From: Epithemia pelagica
Taxonomy: Eukaryota > Bacillariophyta > Bacillariophyceae > Surirellales > Surirellaceae
Length of the DNA stretch: 64,000 nucleotides
Assembly (NCBI GenBank): GCA_946965045.2
Contig: OX337241.1
Location: 1,550,001 to 1,614,000 of the forward strand
Direction of reading: 5' to 3'
Part shown: positions 32,103 to 42,358 of the stretch, piece after piece
Numbering within the stretch: the stretch's first letter is position 1
Layout: every line of letters begins with the position of its first letter
Position numbers and translations under genes: made by a program
Notes under the pieces: generated by a model
Database searches by the model: none
The model's input: the letters and a program-made list of their open reading frames with translations, nothing else
What the model was told of the DNA's origin: nothing

Positions 32103-32809
32103 AACTCGAGGCAGTGATCCCACAATACCTTGGGCGATTTAGTAGAGACCATTTTCCGTCCAGTCCCACGCTTCAACTCCCTAATTGCACTCTCAGCCGC
32201 ATTTGCCCATGGAGTATAGGGCTCCAACTGTTTCACTCGGCAACCAGCCTCTCTAGACTTCTTCCTGAACTTGCCTTTGACCTGTTCCGCGGCACCGTCC
32301 ATGATTAGTTCCGGTGGACGGCCTTCCCTCTGGAGCAACAGCGACAAAGCTTCGTGTGCATCGCCTTTCGAGGCCAGAGGGTACGCTCTAGTCCATCCAT
32401 TCCTTGCCGTGAAGACTTGGGCACAAGTATTACCCAGCCTAGACTTCACCTTCGAAAACATAGTGTCCGTGAATAAGGCATGAGGCAATGGCCGGTATCG
32501 GTGGAACCGGTCGTTCGTCGTGAACCTCTTGGTCAGAGGGTTCAATGTGGTACGTAGACCACGTTGCGTCGTCACTCGAAGGGTATCCGCAGCACGTTCC
32601 AATCCACATCCCCATCGACGTGCCAAAGTCTTGGCATCGATAGCTTTTCCATAAGGGGTAGTTTGTGTAACGGAAAGAGTCGCCACGCGTGCTTGCAGAG
32701 CAGTCGCGAAGCATGCGGTTTCCGACGGTCGCGAATCAGAAAGCAAAGTCGTGAAAGGGTCATTGGGTCCCCTTGAGCGAACGGTGGAAATCGATCGGTG
32801 GAGGGCCGC
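32103..32809 (-). pseudogene. Outer element pol, integrase part
   Basis: This frame continues from the protease part after an in-frame TGA (32810-32812) and is cut at the E1 target site. It has the pre-integrase-like LARRWGCGLERAADTLRVTTQRG, then the integrase core with FTDTMFSK, LIMDGAAEQ and PWANAAESAIRELK (the D,D,E positions). It ends at VLWDHCLELE; the codon continues on the other side of E1. The usual HHCC zinc-binding motif of copia pre-integrase is not visible. Confidence 0.85.
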
Positions 32810-33382
32810 TCAGGCCGAGATTTCATCCCGAGCGAAAGAGTCATCTTGGGGGTCCCACGGCGGGTCGGGACTAGTCAAATCAAAGCGACGACATGAAGCA
32901 TATTCCTCGGAAGTGGGGGTCCTTGTAGGGAAATAGGAAGTGACACCACATAAATCAAGGGGTATCACAAAATCCTCATCGTCCTGATCTTTCAGGACCA
33001 GTGCGTGTGTCTTATTGTCGGGATTATCGGTCAAGAATTTCGGTTGGTCCGAAACTTGCACGTCATTCATCCACAACTGCATAGGGCACAGGAGGTTGTG
33101 AGTAAGCGATGGTATATAAATGGCCTGGTTCACGATTAGGATCAATACTTCACCGGTATCGGGGCAATCGTAAGCTAGAGCTGCACTTATAGTCTTGCAA
33201 CTCTTGTGAACCACACCCTGAGAAGAATCATATCCCTTGACATCCACAGGGCGGCCGTAGTCCTGTACCACCATGGCAGACCTCCCAACAACACACGTGT
33301 CCGCATGACTATCAAGCTCGGTGCGAGACTCGCCCTCGTTGGACGTGTCGACCGCACGGACACGCACTGAGCGGACCGCCGC
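32810..33382 (-). pseudogene. Outer element pol, protease part
   Basis: This is in the same frame as gag, separated from it by the gag stop TGA at 33383-33385 and ending at a second TGA. It contains a retropepsin-like site RTELDSHADTCVVG (D-S-H in place of D-S/T-G), and later ALAYDCPDTGEVLILIVNQAIYIPSLTHNLLCPMQ split across the region, typical of copia protease and pre-integrase segments. Either the TGA codons are read through or they are inactivating point changes. Confidence 0.75.
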
Positions 33383-34891
33383 TCATTTCCGTGACTTCTT
33401 CTGGCGGGTTAGCGCCGGATTGTCGCGACTCGACTCGGACTTGCGCTTTGCCGCAGGCTTGGCATCATCATCGGAACTATCGGACGATGAGTCATTGCCG
33501 CTGGCTCGAGGTGGATCGCGCAATGGGGGCAAGCTCATTGAATTCTTCGCGAGAACGGACAGGGCAGCGATGTTCCTCTGAAACTTCTTGGAAAAGAACT
33601 TCATCTCTTTGGGCTTACTGGAATCGCCCTTGCCCGTGCGATTCTCCCGCATTTCCTTCAACTTCTTGCGCTGGGCGTGAGAAAGCTTCTGATATTCGTC
33701 TTTCTTATAGTATCGGTCTTCTACACCGCCACTAGCCTTCCCCCCAGACTTAGTCTTACCAGAATTAGAATCAGTCTTGGTACTGATACTCGATACTTGA
33801 GACTGACTAGCCGATGGACGCTGTGCTAAGAAATCCTTAAACAAGGAGACGGCACGAGTGAAATCGGCTTGTAGAGAATCATCCGACATGATTTGCGTCT
33901 TCACCGCTTGAAATTGGTCGGTCTTGATTCCGTCCATCAGATGCTGAACCTTAGAACGGTCATCGATGCCAGGATGAACGCCCTGCTGGCGTAATCCTTC
34001 TAAGATCGCGTGCTGATTCACGTGGATCTTACAGTATTTCTCGAAGTTGAACCGTTTATGTTCACCGTTGTAACTCGTGTTCATAAGTTTCCGTTCAGCT
34101 TCGTTGGCCAAATTGTTCGCGTTGTTCGGCCCTAAGTAGTGGTCAAACAAGGCTTGATAAGCCGCTCGCCCGTCGCGATTTCGGCTCACCTTGCGGATGT
34201 AGGTCGAGCAATCCATCCGTTCACACATAGCGGACAAACGGATCCAAACCTTGGCCCAATCCTGCAAGTACTGACGGGTAAAACCGTCGTTCCGTCCGTT
34301 CCCAACACGGTGACGAGCGCGTGCAATCATCTCGGCCTTGTCGGACTCGTATCCACCTTGCGGGTCAGCTCCGGGGAATTCGTCCGTCCGGATCACGTAC
34401 GCCAAAGGTATACCGGACGTGCCTCGGCACTCGGCGAAATACTCCTTAATCAACTCGATGTTCCGCGGCCAGTCACGATTGTCGAGCTTGGGTGCTTCAT
34501 GATCATCATGCATGGTCTCATATTCCTTGAGGTCTCGCATAGGGCGAATGTTCGCCATCGTCAAATCGTTCGGCGTGGTGGCCCGATCGATGCGGATACG
34601 GTGGCGGACGAAATAGCATGCCAACTTGAGATTCGTCTCGGCTAGGATAGAAACCTCAAAGCCTGGATTAGGGACAGGCCGCGGAGCTGCAACTCCTGCC
34701 GCAGCGGCAGGAGGAGCTTGGACACCACCGGGGCGACGGACGGCCTTGCAAAGATTGGTGACGCCGTCGTCGTCCAAGTCGCGGAGATCTTCGATCGAGG
34801 AGAGTCCTTGGCGGTCCACAAGGTACTGGGATGCCGGGTTGGAGAACTGGAGGCGAATGAACGCCTGACGCATTGCAGCTGGAGCGGCCAT
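33383..34891 (-). CDS. Outer element gag, 502 aa
   Basis: Starts at ATG 34891 (MAAPAAMRQAF). Gag-like: an N-terminal region with LSSIEDLRDLDDDGVTNLCKAVRRPGG, a middle helical part (YLQDWAKVWIRLSAMCERMDCSTYIRKV is split over it; KIHVNQHAILEGLRQQG), then a basic, Ser/Lys-rich C-terminus. No CCHC zinc knuckle was seen. It ends at TGA in the context AAA TGA GCGGC, and the protease frame follows in phase. Confidence 0.8.
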   Translation of the reverse strand: MAAPAAMRQAFIRLQFSNPASQYLVDRQGLSSIEDLRDLDDDGVTNLCKAVRRPGGVQAPPAAAAGVAAPRPVPNPGFEVSILAETNLKLACYFVRHRIRIDRATTPNDLTMANIRPMRDLKEYETMHDDHEAPKLDNRDWPRNIELIKEYFAECRGTSGIPLAYVIRTDEFPGADPQGGYESDKAEMIARARHRVGNGRNDGFTRQYLQDWAKVWIRLSAMCERMDCSTYIRKVSRNRDGRAAYQALFDHYLGPNNANNLANEAERKLMNTSYNGEHKRFNFEKYCKIHVNQHAILEGLRQQGVHPGIDDRSKVQHLMDGIKTDQFQAVKTQIMSDDSLQADFTRAVSLFKDFLAQRPSASQSQVSSISTKTDSNSGKTKSGGKASGGVEDRYYKKDEYQKLSHAQRKKLKEMRENRTGKGDSSKPKEMKFFSKKFQRNIAALSVLAKNSMSLPPLRDPPRASGNDSSSDSSDDDAKPAAKRKSESSRDNPALTRQKKSRK

Positions 34892-35590
34892 GGTAGTCAA
34901 AACAACAATCAACTCGTAACTTCTTGAAACACTTCCTCAAAAGTGAGCTTTCCAAGACGAGTTTTGCCATGATTTTAATCCATTACCTACGTAGAACCAC
35001 TACTGAGTTGCACACAATCCTTGATTGTTGCTCAGAATCGGTCGTGCCAGACCTAACCCACATGATCTTGGCCCTAATTGGCTAGATCCACATAGGAGCC
35101 CAGAAAAGTCCTTTTGTCGGTTCCACAAGACACCCGAACCACGTCTAGGTATATTTTGTCCTGCAGTGGAAGGCCTCACATAGAGCTAATCTCATGTGCT
35201 CTCGGCCAGAGGGATAACAAACCGCAAAATGTGAGACAAGTCCCAAACGGTTGCGGTGCGACACTGTACTTATTCTAAAATTCAGCACTGTGCTCCAATG
35301 AGTACCCCCCTTCCGTTGGAAAGGCTGTTTCGGACACATGCCCCCATCTCATCCACATGAAAACTGGTCCCAGGAATATTCTCTGGACCATTTTCCCAGG
35401 GTAAAATGCGAATCACACATATAACTGGTTTTGGGATGCGTCCTGATTTCGAATTCCGCAACCATGGCGGATCTGGTTCACTGGGATGGATCCAGTAGGG
35501 AAGACCGTCGCCATTCCCCCAATCTGCGCACCTTTTCGCAGACAACGGTAGCGCCAAACGATAGTAACGTACCATTATCATTGTGCCTGC
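34892..35590 (-). other. Leader of outer element, gag-proximal part
   Basis: This is non-coding DNA between outer gag and the E2 insertion. With 43911-44082 it makes up an original 5' leader of nearly 1 kb, long for a copia element. No conserved ORF was recognised. The E2 target sequence CCTGC is at 35586-35590. Confidence 0.7.
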
Positions 35591-36348
35591 TGATAAACTT
35601 CTCTCGATTCAACAGGGGTTAGACAGATAGGTAGGATAGGTAAAAGGCTCGCTGAGCCGACAATCGAATCACCAACCGATACAACAATCCTCCACGGGTC
35701 AGAGAAGAGTTGCAAGTCGAAGTCCGCCGTGGGTGGGGGCAGTCGGTCCACTGATAAGAGGTTAGTCTTAAGATGAGTGTTAAAATGGTGATATTAATGA
35801 TTGTGAGACGATTACTAACTAAGGTGGTTGATGGTGCCGAAGTCCTGGCTCTTGCATACGGCCATGGATCTGGTGTGATAGGTCCTCACTGGTTGGAGTA
35901 GACCGGCATTGGTGTATATTGAATGTATAGGGTGATGGATAACATGTATGGGATGCAACAGCTCTTGCTTTGTCGTGGTATAAGTCTTGTCCTGGGCGCG
36001 TTGCTGTTTGCATTCTTGGATTTGTGGGAACAGAGATATGGTCTCGCGTGATCGTGATTCGTGCTTTGATTACATAGACCGTTAGGTCGAATCGTGGATG
36101 CGCGTACTCGGATAGTAGAGGCGCGCACTTGATAGTTTTGGGCGCGCACGTGTTAGGCCATAGTTAATATCCGAGCGGTCGCCGATAACGCGTGCACTGC
36201 GAGCATGCCGTGGCCAAATTTATAGTTTCGCGAGCATGCCGACATTCTTTTCTCACTTTTAGGAAAATGTCATCGGATGCCATAAAATACTAGCATCATT
36301 CGATGAGTTGTAGGTTTCGCCACCTAGTTTTCGGTGAGAATCCTAACA
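35591..36348 (-). repeat. 3' LTR of E2
   Basis: This is the 758-bp LTR at the 3' end. The first bases in element orientation, TGTTAG, supply the last sense codon and the stop of gag-pol. It shares only short words with the E1 LTR, such as GGCCAAATTTAT. Confidence 0.92.
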
Positions 36349-39300
36349 CTCCCCACAATTCGTCGAATGAGGATTGTCAATTCCCTCATCACTTTCCTGG
36401 ATTTTTCCTCTCCAGAATAACAAAGATCTGAGCATGGGCCAAACTGCGGCGAATTCCCAATGTTTACTGAGGATATCAGCTGGGTTTGTCTTTCCATCTT
36501 TCCAGTAGAATGCGACGTATTTTGCAGCGATAGCTTCACGGACTCGATGATAGGATAGGAGATGGTGCCTCTTGGAGATGATTGAGTGTGGTGCGGTGCT
36601 ATTGATAACGACAGAGCGGTTATCTCCAAACATGTAACTCTTCTCTCGTAGAGGGACTCCCAAGTATCGGAGTGTAAGGCGTAGCTCCGTGATCTGATCA
36701 ACTGCAGTCCTTGCGGCAACAAATTCAGATCCATACGTGGCTGTCTCCACTGTGGCTTGTCGCTTACTGTACCAGTCCACGGGTGTACCGTTTACAAAAT
36801 GCAGGATGGCTGTAACTGCTTTCCCAGTAACCATATCATGCATGAGATTTGCGTCGACATAATGTATAGTTGTCACAAAACGCCCAAGTGGGGTTGGACA
36901 GTCCTCAGGGATACGTTCCTTGGCGTCCATGTATACGGTACGACTCCAATCGTATTCTTGGATAGGTAAAGCTGATAAATCTGGCTCCCCAGTGCGGAAT
37001 CTGATCGACCCATCAGGAAGTGACATGAGGTATCCATAGATGCGCTTAGCTCGCTTCAAATGACCAATCCTTGGAGCAGCTCTGAACCTTGATAGAGTCA
37101 TGGTAGCAGGGAAGACATCAAAACGGCCAATGGTAATTAGCCATTGCAGTTGTCCAATAAGAGTCTGGAAATGCTGGATCCCTTCTTCATCTAAAAGCTC
37201 AGAGTCATCAAGTTCAGGATGATCGTTAGCAATGACTGGCGGCTTTGCTTTCTTGGGTTTCTCATTGAACAATCGTTCATAGGTATCCATCATCTTCTCG
37301 ATGTACCTTCGTGGGTCAGACACAAGTGTACCGTCTGGATCTTTGGTATAACGACACCCCAAATGATACTCGATAGGTCCGACTCCTTTGAGTTTGAAGT
37401 TGTATTTTTCTGTAAAGATCTTGCAGACAGCTTCAGGGTCCATGGCAACGATAGCTAAGTCATCAACATATACAGCGATGTATTCATAACAGTCTTCTCC
37501 AGGAGCCTTCTTCATCCAAATATCAGGGTCAGCCTTGCTTGGAGAAAATCCCATATCAATGAGAACATCAAACAGTTTGTCATGCCAGCGAGCACCTGAG
37601 GATTTGAGACCATATAATGCCTTGTAGATGATCAAGATATGTCCTTCTAACTCCTTGAACTCTGGTCCTGCAATGATGAAAATCTTCTCTCCTGTCAATG
37701 CTTCTAGGTATGCGTTCCCAATATCTGCTCCCCATATTTCCATGTCGTTCATGGTTCCAAGAAATATGGCAATGCGAAGGTTGCGAATGGAGACAACCCC
37801 TGAATAGATGGTCTCAACAGGTTCCTTGGTGAGATGTCCATCTGCGACAAGTCGTGCCTTGTGCCTTCCGTCATGCTTGACATCAAAGACCAGATGTACT
37901 CTTATCTTATGATATCCTTCTGGTGCATTGGCCAATTTCCCATTAATGAACTTGGCTTTTCCATGGTCCTTGAAAGTGTTATACGATTGGATCTGTGAGA
38001 GTTCCAATTCTGTTGCGTCTTGCCATTTCGTGTTCCCAAATTGCTTGTCTAGTTCCACTGCTTCTTCATAGGTGCGAGGTACTTGGAAACCAAACTTGTA
38101 CTTGATAGAGCGACGAACTTGTTTGATCCTGGATTGTTTAGCTACTCGAATGAGTCTTTTGCTTGTCTTGACGTATCGCTTGAGATGTTTCCATCCAGGT
38201 AGGTCCAGCAAACCATTTTTCTTGGCATAGATGGCGACTGTGATGGGGTCATCATTTGCAATAAGAGATAGAGGTTCGTATGTCGTCTCCCCAGTCTCCC
38301 AATCAACAAGGACATTATATTTACTCCCTTTATAGTCTGGGTCGCTTGAGTTCAAAGGTCCCTGGTGTGCAATAACGTCTCTGAATCGGAAGAGACTATC
38401 CCCTGTCGTTTGGGCTTGATTATCCCTTTCAATGTATTCCATGAGGTGGTTGTAGGAGATCATCTCATCAACATTGGAGTTAGACTTGCGAAAGATATAT
38501 TTGAGTCGATCTTCTTGTTTGGTTGCATCTTGTTCCAGGTCGACAACTCGTTTGATTACTCGTGCTCGGTGGCGCTCCCCATTCTCTTCAGTGTCACAAA
38601 GGAATGTGCGTCCAACTAAATCGTCGTAGTCAATTGTTGGCATAGGTGTGGATGGGTCTTCACTTCTGCTGCGAATAAAGACAGTGTCACCTTGCTTGTC
38701 AGTGGGTTTATGCGGCGACTCCTCCCCTGAAGAGATATCCACACGAAGATTGGGGGTAGTGGAGGCAACGCGACGGACAGCGGAACGGTAGATGATGACG
38801 TTGTCGGCAGTGAGGATCTTCCAAGTAAAGGCATCACCAACATTGTGGGCAAAACCAACCCAGTGGCCAATCTTCTCGTCGGGAGACGAAGGGTAAGAAC
38901 CGGAGGTAGGTTCAGAAGGGTCGACACGATAGTAGACCTCATCCCAGAAAGGAAAGAAAAGGAGATGGGTAATGTCGGGTGGGGTACCGGTAAGAGCCTC
39001 AAGAGGGGTGCGGCCAGAGTGGGTGGGAGAGGAAGTGTGATTGAGGAGGTCACACACATATTCTAAACAAAGTAACCATGCAGAAGCAGGGCAACCAGAG
39101 GCATTCATGATAGCGTTGGTCATACGCTTAACGGTCTGGTAGCGGTTCTCAGCTTTGTTCTGGTGTTGATGATAGGGCTCGGAACGGTATTCACCAATCA
39201 GAAGGGTGCGAAGAATATCCTTGACCTTGTGGGAAATAAGTGACGAACCACCATCACTGATCAAAGTCTCCATGACACCACGTGTACGAATGTTATCCTG

Positions 39301-42024
39301 GAGGGTATTGACGAATTGCTTGGTAGACTTGATACCATAAATGTCAGTAACCAAAGTATCACGACCAACAAAAATCTGAGCAATCTTGCCACCATGGTTA
39401 ACAGCCGGGGTGTCGGAAAAGATGGAGTCAGTGGCAACGGGTTCATGCCGTCGTGGTAGGTTAAGGATAGGATTCCGGGCCTTAAAATGTTTCTTCAAGG
39501 TATCCTGGTCAAAGGAAATGTGTCCATGACGAGTTGTATGCTTGAACGTATCTGCGATTACATCTTCCGATTGCCATCCAAAGAAAGGGCGAAATTTCTT
39601 CCAGTCGTATTGTTCCTTGTAGAGCTTGTGGACAGACGCATGAAGTGTGGAGTCGTTGCCATCTTGATCAGCATAGATGGAAAAGAAGGAAGGTGTAGCA
39701 GGGCCATGATCATATGGGAGATCAAGGAGGAGATTCAAAGTGCATACAACGCGATCGGTATACTCCCCATATTGGTCATAGGGGTACGTTTCCATACTAC
39801 CATCAGTCTCCACAGATGTCCAGTTCGGTGCAGGGTCTTGATGGGGGTCTGGATGGGTATGGTCAAGTACAGAAGGATCCCAGATATGGGGTGAAGTGAA
39901 CACAATATGCGGATATTTATCCATATCGTCATCAGAAGGGATTCCCAGAGATTGAATGTATGCAAGGCCATCCTTGATTCGTAAGGGCAATGCACGTCCA
40001 TCAAGGGTAGTAATGCGTTGTTTGCCATCAACCTTGACGGATCGTTCGTCGACAGATAGGCCGAAATGTTCAAATTGCGCTGGGGCATGGATAGATAAAC
40101 CCTTTCCATAGTGGGCATACTCATTGAAGATACCAATAATGGGTCCATCACTTGTATCAAACTTGGCAGCACAGGTAACAACTGGAAGGCCAGTCAATTC
40201 ATGATTGTCAATACCTACGATGGTAATATGACGTCCGGTTTTGGCAAGGATGCGCATGTCAGATCCTGCAAGGCCTCCATTGGCACCTCGATCGATGAGT
40301 TGATTACCAGAAAAGGTGGATTTGCGGGAGAATAGATACCGTGACATATGAACCTTTTGCTTGTGATCGGCAGAAGACTTGAACTTGACTTTAGGACTTG
40401 ACTTTGTCGTAGAAGTTGACAAGATGTTGCTGAGGTCAGATGCTGGATGATTGATATCTGTCGATGCAATAGCCTGGTGTACAAACTGGGTAACCGGATC
40501 AGAGGATGTATCGAATGGATCTTGTTCTGGTGCATCTTGATGGGTATCACCAATGTTGTTGGCATCAGGATCAGGGTCCGGTTCAGGATCAATGTCAAGA
40601 GAATGTGTTTGGACCTTGCGTGGAGTTGTCGGGGAATCTTGGACGGATTTATTGAAGTCGACAATGATTTGCCGATCCTCTTCAGAGAGTTTAAACCATA
40701 CATCTCTTGGAAGGCTGATTTTCGACGAAGTTGGGGACTTTTCGGATTGGATATTCGTGTTGTTGATCTGGTAGTCAGGGGGCTCCACTGGTTCAAAAGG
40801 TTCATCCAACTGAAATTCATGTTGCTTTACATGACGACGACGGTTAGACGCAGAAGTTCGGGTAGCTTGGTCATGGTCAAAAGCAGCATCAAGAAGCAGG
40901 CGGAAATATGATTGATAACAGAGAGACTTGGCTCCAGATTTTGTGTTGACAACGTTATCCAAGATCTTGACTCGTCTTAAATCAGGTACTTTTTCAACAG
41001 CTTGCATAAGGAAGGTCATCCTTGTATGGTCATGGATACGATCCGACAGTGGTACAAGGTTATCCAGAAGTCGTAGCTGTTCTTGGAAATGTAGGAGAAA
41101 CTGACGAGTTGTACCACGCCAAGAGTCATCCAGTCGAAGATTCGAAATGTAGCTTGTTAGGCGTAACACTTCTCGCTTAGCTAGATCAGATTCAGTGTGT
41201 AGAACATGGAGTTTCTTCAAGACGGCTCTTGCATCTTCATCATGTTCATGTTCTCGAACGTATGCTCTTCCTTGGTCGGTTTGGATAATACGTACAAGTA
41301 CAGAATAGACAAAGACTTGTTGTTCTCGGAAAAGTAACTCTGCGCATTCGTCATCCTTGGGTACCTTGTAATTGAAATCAAGAACATTCGACAATCCTTG
41401 TGCTTTCGCAGTTGATTTGAATACACGCCAAAACGAATCAAAGTATCGTTCGTCTTTGAATGATTCAAATGCTGTTGCATCTCTTTTGGTTCCTTTCTTG
41501 AAAGCAGAGAGATCTAACATGGATTGAGATGTTGTAGAGGATGTAGTGGGAGATCGGGATGATACGGAGTGTGCAGGTGATTTCAGAGGAGAGACTGGGT
41601 CTTGGTTCATACCAGACTTGGTAAAGTCGGTGTTGATCCTCCAATCGTCATATTGGTCCCTCGTGAGGTTCATCCATGTAGCACGGGGTAGTTTTCCATG
41701 TTGGAGTTGCCGTTGTTGTAGTAACCAATATGCCATTAGTTTGAGTTGTAATCTTGTACTTGTCTGTAGGTCGTTGACTTGCTTTCCAACCTTGTATTGC
41801 ATGAGATCCTTGAGTGTCTCCTCGGGATCAGTTGCAACATGGTCGAGGACATGAAGGATATGTTCAAAACCATGATGTCGCATCCACTTTTGAAGTGATT
41901 GGGCTCGTTCATCATTACAACCAAAGATGCCTTTAGTTATATGGTCGAAGAGATCTTGGTCGGTTATATGACTTGACTTGTCCTCAGGAGGAGTAAACGG
42001 TGTCTTGGGAGGTGTCGCTTCCAT
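36343..42024 (-). CDS. E2 gag-pol polyprotein, 1893 aa
   Basis: One uninterrupted frame from ATG 42024. Gag covers about 1-560. The protease site LIDRGANGGLAGSD lies at about 575, with Arg where Ser or Thr is usual. The integrase core spans about 860-960 (ATDSIFSD, LISDGGSSL, HQNKAENRYQ). The chromo-like module is at about 1240 (VLVDWETGETTYEPLSLI). Copia RT has KARLVADGH, DIGNAYLEAL, YGLKSSGARW and VYVDDLAIV at about 1520. RNase H follows with YVDANLMHD, TATYGSEF and GDNRSVV at about 1800. Gag and pol are thus expressed as a single protein, with no frameshift or stop between them, so gag excess would need another mechanism. The stop codon lies inside the 3' LTR. Confidence 0.95.
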   Translation of the reverse strand: MEATPPKTPFTPPEDKSSHITDQDLFDHITKGIFGCNDERAQSLQKWMRHHGFEHILHVLDHVATDPEETLKDLMQYKVGKQVNDLQTSTRLQLKLMAYWLLQQRQLQHGKLPRATWMNLTRDQYDDWRINTDFTKSGMNQDPVSPLKSPAHSVSSRSPTTSSTTSQSMLDLSAFKKGTKRDATAFESFKDERYFDSFWRVFKSTAKAQGLSNVLDFNYKVPKDDECAELLFREQQVFVYSVLVRIIQTDQGRAYVREHEHDEDARAVLKKLHVLHTESDLAKREVLRLTSYISNLRLDDSWRGTTRQFLLHFQEQLRLLDNLVPLSDRIHDHTRMTFLMQAVEKVPDLRRVKILDNVVNTKSGAKSLCYQSYFRLLLDAAFDHDQATRTSASNRRRHVKQHEFQLDEPFEPVEPPDYQINNTNIQSEKSPTSSKISLPRDVWFKLSEEDRQIIVDFNKSVQDSPTTPRKVQTHSLDIDPEPDPDPDANNIGDTHQDAPEQDPFDTSSDPVTQFVHQAIASTDINHPASDLSNILSTSTTKSSPKVKFKSSADHKQKVHMSRYLFSRKSTFSGNQLIDRGANGGLAGSDMRILAKTGRHITIVGIDNHELTGLPVVTCAAKFDTSDGPIIGIFNEYAHYGKGLSIHAPAQFEHFGLSVDERSVKVDGKQRITTLDGRALPLRIKDGLAYIQSLGIPSDDDMDKYPHIVFTSPHIWDPSVLDHTHPDPHQDPAPNWTSVETDGSMETYPYDQYGEYTDRVVCTLNLLLDLPYDHGPATPSFFSIYADQDGNDSTLHASVHKLYKEQYDWKKFRPFFGWQSEDVIADTFKHTTRHGHISFDQDTLKKHFKARNPILNLPRRHEPVATDSIFSDTPAVNHGGKIAQIFVGRDTLVTDIYGIKSTKQFVNTLQDNIRTRGVMETLISDGGSSLISHKVKDILRTLLIGEYRSEPYHQHQNKAENRYQTVKRMTNAIMNASGCPASAWLLCLEYVCDLLNHTSSPTHSGRTPLEALTGTPPDITHLLFFPFWDEVYYRVDPSEPTSGSYPSSPDEKIGHWVGFAHNVGDAFTWKILTADNVIIYRSAVRRVASTTPNLRVDISSGEESPHKPTDKQGDTVFIRSRSEDPSTPMPTIDYDDLVGRTFLCDTEENGERHRARVIKRVVDLEQDATKQEDRLKYIFRKSNSNVDEMISYNHLMEYIERDNQAQTTGDSLFRFRDVIAHQGPLNSSDPDYKGSKYNVLVDWETGETTYEPLSLIANDDPITVAIYAKKNGLLDLPGWKHLKRYVKTSKRLIRVAKQSRIKQVRRSIKYKFGFQVPRTYEEAVELDKQFGNTKWQDATELELSQIQSYNTFKDHGKAKFINGKLANAPEGYHKIRVHLVFDVKHDGRHKARLVADGHLTKEPVETIYSGVVSIRNLRIAIFLGTMNDMEIWGADIGNAYLEALTGEKIFIIAGPEFKELEGHILIIYKALYGLKSSGARWHDKLFDVLIDMGFSPSKADPDIWMKKAPGEDCYEYIAVYVDDLAIVAMDPEAVCKIFTEKYNFKLKGVGPIEYHLGCRYTKDPDGTLVSDPRRYIEKMMDTYERLFNEKPKKAKPPVIANDHPELDDSELLDEEGIQHFQTLIGQLQWLITIGRFDVFPATMTLSRFRAAPRIGHLKRAKRIYGYLMSLPDGSIRFRTGEPDLSALPIQEYDWSRTVYMDAKERIPEDCPTPLGRFVTTIHYVDANLMHDMVTGKAVTAILHFVNGTPVDWYSKRQATVETATYGSEFVAARTAVDQITELRLTLRYLGVPLREKSYMFGDNRSVVINSTAPHSIISKRHHLLSYHRVREAIAAKYVAFYWKDGKTNPADILSKHWEFAAVWPMLRSLLFWRGKIQESDEGIDNPHSTNCGEC

Positions 42025-42309
42025 GATGTTATTTGGTTGGTTCGATGTTTATTTAATGTGCGGTGTGATGTGGTTTATTTAATGTGTGATGTGATGTGAA
42101 CCCGGATGTACCACGTGTGCCACGTATGTACCACGTATGTGATACCCGGATGTGTGTTGTGATGTGCGACTCCTGGAAATTTCCGTTGATTCCGACAAAT
42201 TTTCGCCGAGTTTCAACAAATTTTCGCCGAATTTTCGCGATTTGACGGGAATGTGTGGCGTGTTGTGCGACCAAGGGTACCCGGATGTGCGTTGAGTTTA
42301 AATCTTGGA
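42025..42309 (-). promoter_or_regulatory. E2 inter-ORF non-coding module, near-identical to E1
   Basis: This is the counterpart of 30179-30463, aligned without gaps. It has the same three CCCGGATGT boxes, CCACGTG/CCACGTATG repeats and doubled CAAATTTTCGCCGA. Similarity drops sharply at the gag ATG on one side and before ORF1 on the other. Confidence 0.7.
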
Positions 42310-42358
42310 CGGAACTCGGTCTTGTGTCTGGTTTGGTGTAGAAACTACGTAAAGTTAC

